A program made the translations under genes and the position numbers. From UBA1081 sp045537555 (lineage in GTDB: Bacteria > Bacillota > Clostridia > Oscillospirales > Acutalibacteraceae), in contig JAZSPR010000050.1 of the NCBI GenBank assembly GCA_045537555.1, positions 1 to 64,000 on the forward strand: a stretch of 64,000 bases of DNA, given 5' to 3'. Shown piece by piece: positions 26,301 to 35,174 of this stretch; within the stretch, counting starts at the first letter, position 1; each line of letters begins with the position of its first letter. Below the pieces are notes generated by a model, which was not told the origin of the DNA, did no database searches, and saw only the letters and a program-made list of their open reading frames with translations.

Positions 26301-28866
26301 TCTTCTCGGTTACGGTGAAACAATTCCCACAAATGTTGTAGATGCACCTTCAAAGGAAGGTTATACAGTAGAGTGGGATTACAGCGGTCATGTAACAATG
26401 CCTGCAGAAAATATTGTTATCAAGCCTGTTTACACTCCCATTAAATACAAAATCACATGGAATGTTGAGGGAACTGAATTCCATTATGATATGGTTGATT
26501 ATGATTCACTTCCCGTATATTCAGGCTCAACTCCCGTAAAGGCTGCAGACAGTAAATATACTTATACATTTGCAGGCTGGACACCCGAAATCACAGTTGT
26601 AAAGGGTGAAGCAACATACGAAGCAACATTTGATAAGACACCTCAGAATTATACCGTTTACTGGTATGCTGAAGACGGTACTCTTGTCACAAGCTATGTT
26701 CTTGCTTACGGTTCGGCAATCACAAATATTCCCAAAGTTCCCGAAAAGATCGGTTCTGTAGGTTCATGGGTTGATGTTCCCGAAACAATGCCCGACCACA
26801 ATGTTGAGATTTATCCCGCATACGTAAAGGGTGCTCTCGTTACATGGTATCTTGACGGTACGGCAGACGGTGCTTATTATCAGCAGGGCTTTGAAAACGG
26901 AACACAGATTGAATATAACAGAAGCAATCCCGAAAAGCCTGCAGATGCTGAGTATACATACACATTTGAAGGCTGGTCAGAAACTCCCGGCGGTGAACTT
27001 ATTTCGGGTTACCCCGTAGCAGGTTCAACAGATATCGTTTACTATGCTGTATATTCAAAGACTCCCAATGAATATACAATCACATGGAAAGCTGACGGTA
27101 ATGTTGTTCTTGAAGAAACAATTGCTTACGGCTCAGGTATTACAAATGTTCCTGCAGTACCCGATAAGAAGGGTCACACAGGTAAATGGGGAACATTCCC
27201 CGCAACAATGCCTTCAACAAATGTAACTGTTGAAGCAGTTTATACTCCCAATGATTACACAATCACATGGGTAGTCGGCGATGAGGTTTATCCCACATTA
27301 TTCACTTACGGCACAATGCCCGTATTCACAGGTGTCACTTATAAACCCTCAACAGCAACAACTGATTTCACTTTCACAGGTTGGGATAAAGACATTACTC
27401 TTGTTGAAGGTGACACAACTTATACAGCTCTGTATTCAGAATCTGCAAGAAAGTATACTGTTACATGGCAGTATGAAAACGGTGCAGTAATTGAAACTGA
27501 CACAGTTGCAAACGGTGAAGCAATTACTTATATTCCTGTTATTGCAGAAAAAGAAGGTCACGAAGCAAAGTATGAAGTACCCGCTGTAATGCCTACAGAA
27601 AACATTACAATCACGGTTACATATGAAGCAAAGAGCTACACAATTACATGGAACACACCTGCAGGTCTTATTGAAGAAACATGGAAATACGGCGAAACAC
27701 CCGTATACGATACTGAAAAGTACGGCGTTCCCGAAAAGGCAGCTACTCCCGAAAAGCAGTACACATTCCTTACATGGAGCCCCTCAGTTTCAACAGTTAA
27801 GGGTGACACAACATACACAGCTATCTTCTCGGAAACAACAAGAAAGTATACGGTTGTATGGTACGTTGACGGTGAATTCTATGAAACAAGAGATATTGCT
27901 TACGGTTCTGTAATTCCCACTCTTCCTGTTCCCGCTAAAGACGGTTATATCGGAAACTGGGATAATGCTTACAGAACAATGCCTGCAAAGGATCTTACAA
28001 TCAATTCGGAATACACAGCAAGAAAGTATACTGTTTACTGGAAGGTTGAAGGTCTTACAGTTTACTCTGCATCAGTAAGCTACGGTGATGTGATTCCCGA
28101 ACAGAAGGTTCCTGAAAAGCTCGGTTACACAGGTGCATGGGTAAATGTTCCCGAAAAGATGCCTGCTCAGAATATTACAATCACAGCAGAGTATAAGGCA
28201 AACGAATATAACGTAACATGGCGTGTCAACGGTGTTGATAATCACGATATCGCACAGTACGGCACAGATTATGTGATTACATTCACAGGCGAAACTATTC
28301 CCGAGGATGTAAGAATCACAGTCGGCGGAACAACTCTTGCAGTTGAAAATTATACTTATAACCTTGAAACAGGTGTTCTCACAATCAAGGGTACAGCTAT
28401 TTTAGGTGACATTTTCGTTACAGCAAGAGCTCTCGGCGGTAAGCTTGATGTTGTTATTAACTCAACAAATGCGTCTCTGACAAATCAGAACACAACAATC
28501 AATGAAAGACAGGCATACCACACTCAGATTATTCCCGAAAAGGGTTACCTTCTTCCTGATTTCGTTGAAATCTATGTTGACGGCAGACTTATAACTGAAG
28601 GTTATGTTTATAATCCTTCAACCGGCAAGCTCACAATCAATGCCGAAGTTGTTTTAGGTGCTATTGAAATTACATTCGATTGTCCTCCCGATCCTGATTA
28701 CGATCCTTCAGCTCCCGAAGAAGATGAATCAGTAAAAAATTGCGGCTGTAATTGCCACAGCAAGAACGCCTTTATTAAGTTCTTCTTTGATTTTGCAACA
28801 TTCCTTCGTAAACTCTTCGGAATGGAACAGTATCGCTACTGTGATTGCGGTGCAGCACACTGGTAA
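23341..28866 (+). CDS. Giant secreted InlB-type repeat surface protein
   Basis: 1841 residues. Signal peptide (about residues 10-33, VVLLVAFATVFTCLFAF), a beta-rich N-terminal region with a lectin-like look (residues 38-290), then about 18 Listeria-Bacteroides/Flg_new repeats of 65-80 residues. Signatures include FAGWVVSAAAGNW, FIGWFDASQGG, FSHWEVKESVG, FTGWTPDIELV and GKWGTFPATMP. Two repeat types alternate in the second half. The C-terminus has a Cys/His cluster NCGCNCHSKN, an amphipathic FFFDFATFLRKLFG helix and YCDCGAAHW. It should be exported; no LPXTG motif is present. Ribosome site GGGAGG 7 nt before ATG. The first half also has near-identical DNA blocks (24960-24996 and 25428-25464), indicating recent internal duplication. 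Probable adhesin or surface-layer spacer. Confidence 0.88.
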   Translation: MSKIKNYSRHIVVLLVAFATVFTCLFAFTPEADAGATNYKWRVSYQLDQGNNNTESCYVRLYYKTNNGTGSETYVQIEGDDITFDKDKHGWYYWTSDSSVGAPSSGGSFRSSHTLPAGAFPTKVDVYVYCESGSPAYQEVRIKSIKLEVMNQSGSVVAASGTADLTVPSSKDAQNRTATVTIPTTSYPYVTNWSISGLPSTYAYVNRDGSNYTATATITAEDNYGVNWVNAPTTTGTNVTVNNGSTATPTVVFGNKDTDYSASITSKWSTGNSSQSTVSKTYSISTVYVPHKLTIDANGGTYSATNPITGKYSYETAEVSNPTRTAYTFDSWTMTSGDGVMNGSSFTFGKNDSAIKANWTPVQYTIAPVYEGNSYSDVAYNIETTSISLPTPSRTGYTFAGWVVSAAAGNWTVGESVTTNPAGKYGNITVSPSWTPNSYTLNLNANKAGASVSPASKTVKYETAIGDLPVPTVTAYDFIGWFDASQGGSKVTADTVYTTAGNSTVYAQWSPTVYKFIIDENGGDTAADGAYNIEAGVIPEGTTRTGYTFSHWEVKESVGNWVAGSTVNPGASAVGKYGDVTLKAVYTPNNYTLNLDLNTPAGAVTEPECEKSSMSVTFDNAIGTLPVPTLDGYDFAGWYTLSSGGTAVNASTVYKTASDSTVYATWTPKSYTIIIDEDAGVAVPDGSYTIESGVAPEGTTRTGYTFSHWKVKESVGNWLAGSTLNPGDSMTGKYGNVELIAVWTANKYTVSFDLNDTEGVSDATADKTTIQATYDAYLDANETLPVATRPGYNFLGWFTQPEGGEEITESLIYTVEGESTYYAHWELVTYTVSFNVNNGNPMEPITYTVEDELVLPEAVRDGYEFITWRFLQASTGSWVRNTTYKGDLGNKNWGNVTLTADYKIKTYTITWDINGEIETSEHEYGTYPSHADPAVTTDPYYEYLFTGWTPDIELVTGPTTYTAEFEKFPKSYNVKWVDEDGNTIHSGLLGYGETIPTNVVDAPSKEGYTVEWDYSGHVTMPAENIVIKPVYTPIKYKITWNVEGTEFHYDMVDYDSLPVYSGSTPVKAADSKYTYTFAGWTPEITVVKGEATYEATFDKTPQNYTVYWYAEDGTLVTSYVLAYGSAITNIPKVPEKIGSVGSWVDVPETMPDHNVEIYPAYVKGALVTWYLDGTADGAYYQQGFENGTQIEYNRSNPEKPADAEYTYTFEGWSETPGGELISGYPVAGSTDIVYYAVYSKTPNEYTITWKADGNVVLEETIAYGSGITNVPAVPDKKGHTGKWGTFPATMPSTNVTVEAVYTPNDYTITWVVGDEVYPTLFTYGTMPVFTGVTYKPSTATTDFTFTGWDKDITLVEGDTTYTALYSESARKYTVTWQYENGAVIETDTVANGEAITYIPVIAEKEGHEAKYEVPAVMPTENITITVTYEAKSYTITWNTPAGLIEETWKYGETPVYDTEKYGVPEKAATPEKQYTFLTWSPSVSTVKGDTTYTAIFSETTRKYTVVWYVDGEFYETRDIAYGSVIPTLPVPAKDGYIGNWDNAYRTMPAKDLTINSEYTARKYTVYWKVEGLTVYSASVSYGDVIPEQKVPEKLGYTGAWVNVPEKMPAQNITITAEYKANEYNVTWRVNGVDNHDIAQYGTDYVITFTGETIPEDVRITVGGTTLAVENYTYNLETGVLTIKGTAILGDIFVTARALGGKLDVVINSTNASLTNQNTTINERQAYHTQIIPEKGYLLPDFVEIYVDGRLITEGYVYNPSTGKLTINAEVVLGAIEITFDCPPDPDYDPSAPEEDESVKNCGCNCHSKNAFIKFFFDFATFLRKLFGMEQYRYCDCGAAHW

Positions 28867-28879
28867 TCTTTAAAAATTT

Positions 28880-28908
28880 CTCCCTGACGAAAGTCAGGGA
28901 GTTTTTTT
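28880..28908 (+). terminator. Terminator of the giant repeat protein gene
   Basis: Stem CTCCCTGAC / GTCAGGGAG with a GAAA tetraloop, then TTTTTTT. Confidence 0.95.
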
Positions 28909-28964
28909 GTAGATAATATACAATTATGACTCTAAAAAATGTATATCTAAAATAAAAAAAAGTG

Positions 28965-28993
28965 GTGAAAAAGTCAGTTTGATATGATATAAT
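28965..28993 (+). promoter_or_regulatory. Promoter of the GPH transporter/GH125 operon
   Basis: GTGAAA, 17-nt spacer, TATAAT; the -10 is perfect, the -35 moderate. Confidence 0.6.
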
Positions 28994-29019
28994 ATATAAT
29001 TGTATAAGGAGGTCTTCTA

Positions 29020-31530
29020 ATGGACGTTAAAGAAAAAGTTGTCGACACCGTCGGCAAGGTAAAAACTTATTGGAAAACACCCCCTAAAGGTCGTTATATG
29101 AACTTCAGGGAAATTGCTGCATACTCGGGCGGCGGTATCGGTGCTTACATGATTATCACACTCGGTAACGCATGTCTTCTGGCAATGGGTAACACACTTA
29201 TCTCTTCAACACTCGGTGTTGGTGCCACGGATATGTACCTGCTCTATGTTATCGCAATTCTTATCAATATTCCTTTTACAGGAATCCGTGCCACCATTAT
29301 CGATAACACGAGAAATAAAGCCGGTAAATACCGTCCTTACATAGTTACAATGGCTATTCCTACTGCCATTATATGTAACCTTATTGTATGGTTCCCGTAT
29401 GATAAGTTAAGCTTAATCGTCGGTAACGGTCAGATATTCGGCAGAGATGCAGACTATGTTGCAAAATGTGCACTCATTCTTGTTCTGAATATCGCACTCA
29501 ACTTCATTTACTATTTCTTCTACGACGGTTATGAAAACCTTATTCATGTTCTTTCACCCAATACGCAGGAAAGAACAGATGTTGCATCAATCAAGAGCGT
29601 CGTTTATTCATTCGCCCCCACAATTGTTAATCTTTTCACTCCCATTATTGCAAAGAATCTTTTCCATACAAACACAACGGATATCCGTGTTTACAGATTC
29701 CTCTATCCCATTCTTGCCGTACTCGGTATTCTTCTTTGTATTGTTGTTTACAAATACACGGAAGAAAAGATTGTTCAGGCAAGAACTCACGTTGTGCAGA
29801 TTAAATTCACAGATGCTCTCAGAGCGGTTGCAAAGAATAAGTATTTCTGGATTATATCACTTGCAGGTTGGATAGGATTCCTTGAATCAGCATATTCAAA
29901 CATTCTCAACTGGCTTTACAACTACGGCGGTGCATGCTCAGGTAACGTTTACGGTCTTGTTGTTACCCTTTACGGTAACGCATCTCTCTGGGGTATGATT
30001 GCCGCTCCCTTCTGTATCAGAAAATGGGGTAAAAAATCAGTTCTTGTTGTTACAAACATAATGAATGTTGCATTCATTCTTATGATGCTTCCCTTTACTC
30101 AGGAAATGAACAACCTCACAATCTGGCTTGTTCTCGGATGCCTTTACCTCAATGCTCTTATGGGCTCTTTTGCACATATTCTCAATCCTGCAATTCAGGC
30201 AGACATCCGTGATTATCAGCAGTATCAGACAGGCGAAAGAATTGACGGTATGTTCTCAGCCGTTGCAACAATCGGTACAATCATCACTCTCGGAACTTCT
30301 GCAGTTCTTCCCGTTATTTATGAAAGAGGCGGAATTACAGCCGAAATGGCTAAGAAAGTAACAGCTGACCCCAATGTTCTCAACCGTGTTCTCGGTGACG
30401 GAAAAACTGTCGGTCAGATTCTTGCAGAACAGCTTGCTGTAGGTCAGGATAACTATGCAAATCCCTATTCTGCACTTTATGATCTTGATATTTTCATTCC
30501 TCTTATGCATGCTCTTATTATCATCGCCGCTGTCGGTGCTTTTATGAACGTTATTCCTTATTTCTGGTATGACTTCAATGAAAGAAAGCAGCAGTCTGTT
30601 GTCCGTGTTCTTAAGGTTCGTGCAATGTATGAAGACCACGGTAACGGCGCACTCAAGGATGAAGACCTTGTTGAAGGTGTTGATATCATCAGAACATCAA
30701 GAGAAATGGCTCTTGAAACACCTAAGGTTCTTGATAAGAAGTCATATAAGGGCATTTCAGACAAAGAACAGAAAAAGATAGCTAAAAAGGCTTATAATGC
30801 TGACAAGCAGTTCAATGAAGAAATTGAAATTGCAAAATTTGTCTGTGCTGAACTTGATAAATATTCAAATCCCGTTTACTATGCACAGCTTGAACAGAGC
30901 CGTAAAGTTTTCTCTGCAGGTCTCCACGGTCTTCTTGACATGAATATCAATGAAATCAATGCTGAAATCTCAGCTGCAAAGGCAATGTCCAAGACTGATG
31001 ATGCGGCTAAGGAAGCTCGTTCAAAGGCTATTGAAATTGCAAAGAACAAGAAGCTTGCTTTCAAGGAAATCAGAAAGAATTTCAGAAATCCCGAAGATTT
31101 TGTTCAGCCTGATTTTGCAGACCTTGAAAAATATTTCGATGAAGAAGACGAATGTGATGAAATCCTCAAGAAGCTTTATCTTGAAAAGGCTGCAGCAAAG
31201 AAGTCAAAGGATAATGTAAGACTCGGCGAGCTCAAAGACGAAATCAAGGCAATTGAGACAAAGCGCAAGCTTGCACGTGACAACAGCAAGAAGGAAATGG
31301 ATAAGCACGCAAAGTTCAACCGTGCCGCAAAGCCTTATCTTGATGCTGAAAAGATGGTTCATCAGTACGAAAACTATCAGCACTTTGATGAAATTGCAGT
31401 AGATTACGAAGAAGCAAAGCAGAGAGTTGAGGCAAAGCGTGCCGCAGATGAAGCAGAACGTCTTGCAAAGGAAGCTGAAGAAAAAGCTTTCAGAGAACAG
31501 CTCAAGGCTCAGAAAAAGTCAAAGAAATAA
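29020..31530 (+). CDS. GPH-type sugar:cation symporter with a 300-residue charged C-terminal tail
   Basis: 836 residues. About residues 1-530 carry some 12 membrane spans with the GPH/MFS signature loops (ATIIDNTRNKAGKYRPYI and ADIRDYQQYQTGERIDGMFSA). The GPH family imports glycosides with Na+ or H+. The remaining 300 or so residues are soluble, rich in Lys/Glu/Ala, and predicted as long helices or coiled coil (LEKAAAKKSKDNVRLGELKD, EAKQRVEAKRAADEAERLAK). Ordinary GPH transporters stop near 450-500 residues, so the tail is unusual; it does not look like a PTS IIA domain. Ribosome site AAGGAGG. The GH125 mannosidase starts 13 nt downstream, so the cargo is probably an alpha-mannoside (inference). 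Confidence 0.85.
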   Translation: MDVKEKVVDTVGKVKTYWKTPPKGRYMNFREIAAYSGGGIGAYMIITLGNACLLAMGNTLISSTLGVGATDMYLLYVIAILINIPFTGIRATIIDNTRNKAGKYRPYIVTMAIPTAIICNLIVWFPYDKLSLIVGNGQIFGRDADYVAKCALILVLNIALNFIYYFFYDGYENLIHVLSPNTQERTDVASIKSVVYSFAPTIVNLFTPIIAKNLFHTNTTDIRVYRFLYPILAVLGILLCIVVYKYTEEKIVQARTHVVQIKFTDALRAVAKNKYFWIISLAGWIGFLESAYSNILNWLYNYGGACSGNVYGLVVTLYGNASLWGMIAAPFCIRKWGKKSVLVVTNIMNVAFILMMLPFTQEMNNLTIWLVLGCLYLNALMGSFAHILNPAIQADIRDYQQYQTGERIDGMFSAVATIGTIITLGTSAVLPVIYERGGITAEMAKKVTADPNVLNRVLGDGKTVGQILAEQLAVGQDNYANPYSALYDLDIFIPLMHALIIIAAVGAFMNVIPYFWYDFNERKQQSVVRVLKVRAMYEDHGNGALKDEDLVEGVDIIRTSREMALETPKVLDKKSYKGISDKEQKKIAKKAYNADKQFNEEIEIAKFVCAELDKYSNPVYYAQLEQSRKVFSAGLHGLLDMNINEINAEISAAKAMSKTDDAAKEARSKAIEIAKNKKLAFKEIRKNFRNPEDFVQPDFADLEKYFDEEDECDEILKKLYLEKAAAKKSKDNVRLGELKDEIKAIETKRKLARDNSKKEMDKHAKFNRAAKPYLDAEKMVHQYENYQHFDEIAVDYEEAKQRVEAKRAADEAERLAKEAEEKAFREQLKAQKKSKK

Positions 31531-31543
31531 TTAAGGTTAAGTT

Positions 31544-32794
31544 ATGGCATACGAAAATCTTTATGAAAATCTTGGTATGATGGCGGAAAAAATAAAGGAT
31601 GAAAAAGTCCGTGAAATGTTCCGCAAATGCTATCTTAATACACTTGAAACCACCGTAAAATATGATGACGAGGGCAATGTCTTCGTCATCACGGGTGATA
31701 TTGAAGCAATGTGGCTGCGTGACAGCAGTGTTCAGGTCAGTCATTATGTCAGAGCCGCAAAAGAAGATGAAGATGCAAAAGCTCTTGTCAGAAGTCTTCT
31801 CGAAAGACAGTTCGGGCTTATCTGCCTTGACCCTTACGCCAATGCTTTCAATGAATCGGCGAACGGCAGAGGTCACAACGATGATACAATGAAGCTTGAT
31901 ATCGTCTGGGAGCGTAAATACGAGATTGATTCTCTCATTTACCCTCTTTGGCTTCTTAACAGATACTACGAAAACACAGGTGATAAGGAAATCTTCGGTG
32001 AGAAGTTCAATAATGCTTACAAAATAATTCTTGATACTCTCATAACAGAGCAGAACCCGAAGAATTCGGAGTATTATTTCCGCAGAACGTGGGAAGACGG
32101 TAAGGATACTCTTGATAATAACGGTTACGGCGCCGATTATGCTTACACAGGCATGGTCAGAAGTGCATTCAGACCGAGTGACGACAAGTGTGTTTATCCT
32201 TTTCTTGTGCCCTCTAATATGTTTATTGTCGCAACTCTCAGAAATCTTCACAAAAACCTTTCAGATGCAGATGTTGCAGACCTTTACAAGGCTACTGCAG
32301 AGAATCTGTGTGCAGAAGTCGAAAAGGGCATAAATGACTTTGCTGTTGTTGAAACAGAAAAAGGGAAAGTTTATGCTTATGAGGTTGACGGGCTCGGCAA
32401 TAAGCTTATGATGGACGATGCGAATGTCCCCAGTCTTCTCGCTCTGCCTTATATGGGGTATTGCAGTAAAACAGATGAAATGTATCTGAGTACAAGAAAG
32501 TTTGTTTTAAGCAAATCCAATCCCTATTACTTTGAAGGCACAGCCGCAAAGGGAATCGGAAGTCCTCACACTCCCGAGAATTACATCTGGCACATAGGTC
32601 TTCTTATTGAGGGACTTACAACAGATGACAGGGAAGAGATTGAAAGAATTTACAACACTCTTCTTTCAACAGACGCAGGTACGGGCTTTATGCATGAGGG
32701 CTTCAACTGTGATAATCCTGATGAATTCACAAGAAGCTGGTTTGCCTGGGCGAACACACTTTTTGCAATATTTATGATTGATAAAATACTTTAA
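31544..32794 (+). CDS. Exo-alpha-1,6-mannosidase, glycoside hydrolase family 125
   Basis: 416 residues with GH125 (former DUF1237) motifs: VITGDIEAMWLRDSSVQVSHY near the N-terminus, ANGRGHNDDTMKLDIVWERK, FRPSDDKCVYPFLVPSNMF and GFMHEGFNCDNPDEFTRSWF. The family removes non-reducing-end alpha-1,6-linked mannose by inversion and needs no metal. No signal peptide, so it is cytoplasmic. It sits 13 nt after the transporter gene and ends in a terminator, a two-gene operon. Together with the GH38 enzyme at 18074 it could strip mannose from imported N-glycan or yeast-mannan fragments. Confidence 0.93.
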   Translation: MAYENLYENLGMMAEKIKDEKVREMFRKCYLNTLETTVKYDDEGNVFVITGDIEAMWLRDSSVQVSHYVRAAKEDEDAKALVRSLLERQFGLICLDPYANAFNESANGRGHNDDTMKLDIVWERKYEIDSLIYPLWLLNRYYENTGDKEIFGEKFNNAYKIILDTLITEQNPKNSEYYFRRTWEDGKDTLDNNGYGADYAYTGMVRSAFRPSDDKCVYPFLVPSNMFIVATLRNLHKNLSDADVADLYKATAENLCAEVEKGINDFAVVETEKGKVYAYEVDGLGNKLMMDDANVPSLLALPYMGYCSKTDEMYLSTRKFVLSKSNPYYFEGTAAKGIGSPHTPENYIWHIGLLIEGLTTDDREEIERIYNTLLSTDAGTGFMHEGFNCDNPDEFTRSWFAWANTLFAIFMIDKIL

Positions 32795-32798
32795 AAAC

Positions 32799-32831
32799 AA
32801 CAGGACAAATTCTCCGAATTTGTCCTGTTTT
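32799..32831 (+). terminator. Terminator of the transporter/GH125 operon
   Basis: Stem AACAGGACAAATT / AATTTGTCCTGTT (13 bp) with a short loop, then TTTAT. Confidence 0.9.
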
Positions 32832-32910
32832 ATCAATTCATGTCAAAAAATTAATAAAAATATGTATATGTTGCACAAACATTGCTTAATAAATTATTAA
32901 CAAATGTCAA

Positions 32911-32939
32911 TTGAAAATGGTGTAATAATTTGGTAATAT
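32911..32939 (+). promoter_or_regulatory. Promoter of the 32972 secreted protein gene
   Basis: TTGAAA, 17-nt spacer, TAATAT, 32 nt before the start codon. Confidence 0.65.
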
Positions 32940-32971
32940 AAAAATGTAAAATATTAAAGGAGGTAATATCC

Positions 32972-34069
32972 ATGACAAAAAAATTAATTTCAATCACACT
33001 TTCAGTTCTTCTTGTATTTTCGCTTATTGTACTTCCTGTAAGTGCCGAAGAAGTATTAGATGATGCTGTTGAACTCTCTTTAGGTGAAAAAATCACAATT
33101 AATTTTACTGATGAAATCTATGAAAAATACATTAAATTTGTTGCAGACAAAACAATGACTGTTGCTGTATCTTCTGAAACAGCTGATGAAAGCGATCCTT
33201 ATTGTATGGTTTTTGATGCTGACGGAACAGATATTGCTTCTGCTGATGACAGTAATGCAGGATATGATTTCATTTGCAGGTTTGAAGTAACTGAAGGTGA
33301 AACATATTATATTCTTGTTACTGTATATGATTTTGGTCCTGCAACCACTGTTGTTTCACTTGACTGTGGTCATTCTTATACAGACGGTATCTGCGATGAT
33401 TGCGGAGAAGTATGCACACATGATGTTTTTAATGATTTCGGTGAATGTGAATGTGGTCAGTATTTTGAAGGCGATGAACTTGTAATCGGTGAAAATTCTT
33501 TTGCTTTTGAACTTAACCAAGCGAAGTATTACAGATTTGTTCCCGAAGAAACAGGAATATATATCCTTCGTTCCGAAAGTGCAGAAACTGATCCTTACTC
33601 ATTTTTGTATGACAAAAATAATAAAATTCTTTATAGCGCTGATGATTCTGAAGCAGACTATAACTTTGAATTGCTTTGTTACCTTGAAGAAGGTGAACAC
33701 TATTTCTTTGAAATAGGCGATTACTTTGAAAATGCAGAATGGACAGGTACATTTGAAGAGTTTGTTCATGAGGGCGAAGACGGTGAGCACGAAATCTATC
33801 TTGAAGATGAATATATCGGCACATGTCAGGATGTAAGCTACAGCGCAGGTATTTATTGTGAAGACTGCGGTGTGTATATATACGGTCATGAAGAACTCGG
33901 TAACGGCTACCATGAAGATTATGATGTTGATGGAAAATGTGATTACTGTGGTTATGTGCTGTATGAAGAGCCCTCAGGAATTGAAGTACTCGGCGATTTT
34001 GTTATAAGAGCAATTGTATTTTTCAGAGATCTTTTCCTTACTATTTTTACAATTTTAGGAATCTGGTAA
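32972..34069 (+). CDS. Secreted two-repeat protein with CxxC knuckles and hydrophobic C-terminus
   Basis: 365 residues. Signal peptide (LISITLSVLLVFSLIVLPVSA). Two related beta-rich units follow at about residues 33-130 and 171-260; both carry a D/E-PY...DADG/NK...ADDS motif and resemble PPC-like export domains. Each unit is followed by Cys-rich knuckles (GICDDCGEVCTH, GECECGQYF; YCEDCGVYIYG, GKCDYCGYVL), probably zinc-binding. The last 25 residues are hydrophobic (VIRAIVFFRDLFLTIFTILG) without positive residues after them. This tail echoes the hydrophobic helix at the end of the giant repeat protein. Perfect AAAGGAGGT ribosome site. Not a family I can name; probably surface-exposed. Confidence 0.75.
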   Translation: MTKKLISITLSVLLVFSLIVLPVSAEEVLDDAVELSLGEKITINFTDEIYEKYIKFVADKTMTVAVSSETADESDPYCMVFDADGTDIASADDSNAGYDFICRFEVTEGETYYILVTVYDFGPATTVVSLDCGHSYTDGICDDCGEVCTHDVFNDFGECECGQYFEGDELVIGENSFAFELNQAKYYRFVPEETGIYILRSESAETDPYSFLYDKNNKILYSADDSEADYNFELLCYLEEGEHYFFEIGDYFENAEWTGTFEEFVHEGEDGEHEIYLEDEYIGTCQDVSYSAGIYCEDCGVYIYGHEELGNGYHEDYDVDGKCDYCGYVLYEEPSGIEVLGDFVIRAIVFFRDLFLTIFTILGIW

Positions 34070-34090
34070 TGTATAAATGAGTATAAAAAT

Positions 34091-34122
34091 AATCGGCGCA
34101 TCTTCGGATGTGCCGATTTTGT
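34091..34122. terminator. Terminator with UUCG tetraloop, between converging genes
   Basis: A 12-bp stem AATCGGCGCATC / GATGTGCCGATT (one G-U pair) closed by TTCG, then TTTTG; an A-rich stretch precedes it, so it can work for GH43 too. Confidence 0.9.
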
Positions 34123-34129
34123 TGTATAT

Positions 34130-35098
34130 TTATTTCAGAACGGGAACTCCTTTTTCGTCAAACCTTACTTTTCTGATTCTTGCATGACGGCAGGGGTCAT
34201 AAAGTGATTCTTCGCAGTATGTACCGCATTCACCGTGTAAGTGGCTTTCGGGTCTTGCATGATAAACAAGTAAAAGATTTCCGTTTTCGTCAGTTACAAA
34301 GCTGTTGTGCCCCGGTCCCGATTCACCTGTAAGGTCAGAAGTCTGCAATACGGGAGAATCGAGTTTTTTCCAGCTTGCAGGGTTCATAAGGTCACTGTCA
34401 GAATCGGCTTCAAGTCTTCCCATGCAGTATTCGGAGCCCGTACCCGATGCCGAGAAGAAAACATAAATTTTATTCTGAGTTTTCAGCACGCTTGCACCTT
34501 CGTTTACTCTGAAAACAACCTTTTCCCAATCATATTCGGGTTTTGTGAGAAGAATAGGTTTGTTTATGAGTTTCTGAGGGTTTTCGGGATTAATTTCAGC
34601 CATAAAAAGAGAAGAATCACCGATGATTTCTGCCCATATGAGATAATGTCTTCCTTTGTGTTCAAAATAAGTCATATCAAGTGAAAAACTGTTGAAGGAA
34701 ATATCATCTTCTTCTGAAGATTGCATTTTTCCCATTTCAATCCATGTGTCATTAAACGGGTCATTTCCGTTACATTTTAAAAGATAAGGTCTTATGTGCC
34801 ACACATCGTCGCTGTTGGCGGCGGCAAAGAAAACATACCACTTTCCGCCGATAAAATGTATTTCCGGTGCCCATATATGCCTTGCCATGATGCCCGTTTC
34901 ATGAGCTTGCCAAATTGCTTTTTCTTCAGATTCTGCAAGTCCTTTTACGGTTTTGCTTCTGCGGAGTATTATTCTGTCATAGCCGTGCTGAGCATCACCG
35001 AAAGCCGGGTAAGACGCAGTAAAATAGTAATATCCGTCATTACCCTTTGTTATATACGGGTCGGCTCGCTGTATAATAAAAGGATTTTTATATTCCAT
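34130..35098 (-). CDS. Glycoside hydrolase family 43 (arabinofuranosidase/xylosidase-like)
   Basis: 322 residues, a single five-bladed propeller catalytic domain. The probable catalytic base is in RADPYITKGNDGYYYF; ARHIWAPEIHFIGGKWYVFF, the region with SFSLDMTYFEHKGRHYLIW, and VNEGASVLKTQNKIYVFFSA hold the other acidic residues. GH43 enzymes release arabinose or xylose from plant glycans; the subfamily cannot be decided by eye. No signal peptide. Ribosome site AAGGAG. Monocistronic, with a promoter at 35121-35149. Confidence 0.88.
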   Translation of the reverse strand: MEYKNPFIIQRADPYITKGNDGYYYFTASYPAFGDAQHGYDRIILRRSKTVKGLAESEEKAIWQAHETGIMARHIWAPEIHFIGGKWYVFFAAANSDDVWHIRPYLLKCNGNDPFNDTWIEMGKMQSSEEDDISFNSFSLDMTYFEHKGRHYLIWAEIIGDSSLFMAEINPENPQKLINKPILLTKPEYDWEKVVFRVNEGASVLKTQNKIYVFFSASGTGSEYCMGRLEADSDSDLMNPASWKKLDSPVLQTSDLTGESGPGHNSFVTDENGNLLLVYHARPESHLHGECGTYCEESLYDPCRHARIRKVRFDEKGVPVLK

Positions 35099-35120
35099 TG
35101 TTTTTCACTCCTTTTTATTG

Positions 35121-35149
35121 AGTATAATACAAAACTTGCAGTTAATCAA
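35121..35149 (-). promoter_or_regulatory. Promoter of the GH43 gene
   Basis: On the minus strand: TTGATT, 17-nt spacer, TATACT, 22 nt before the start codon. Confidence 0.6.
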
Positions 35150-35174
35150 TAGTAATGATGAATATGTAATATTA

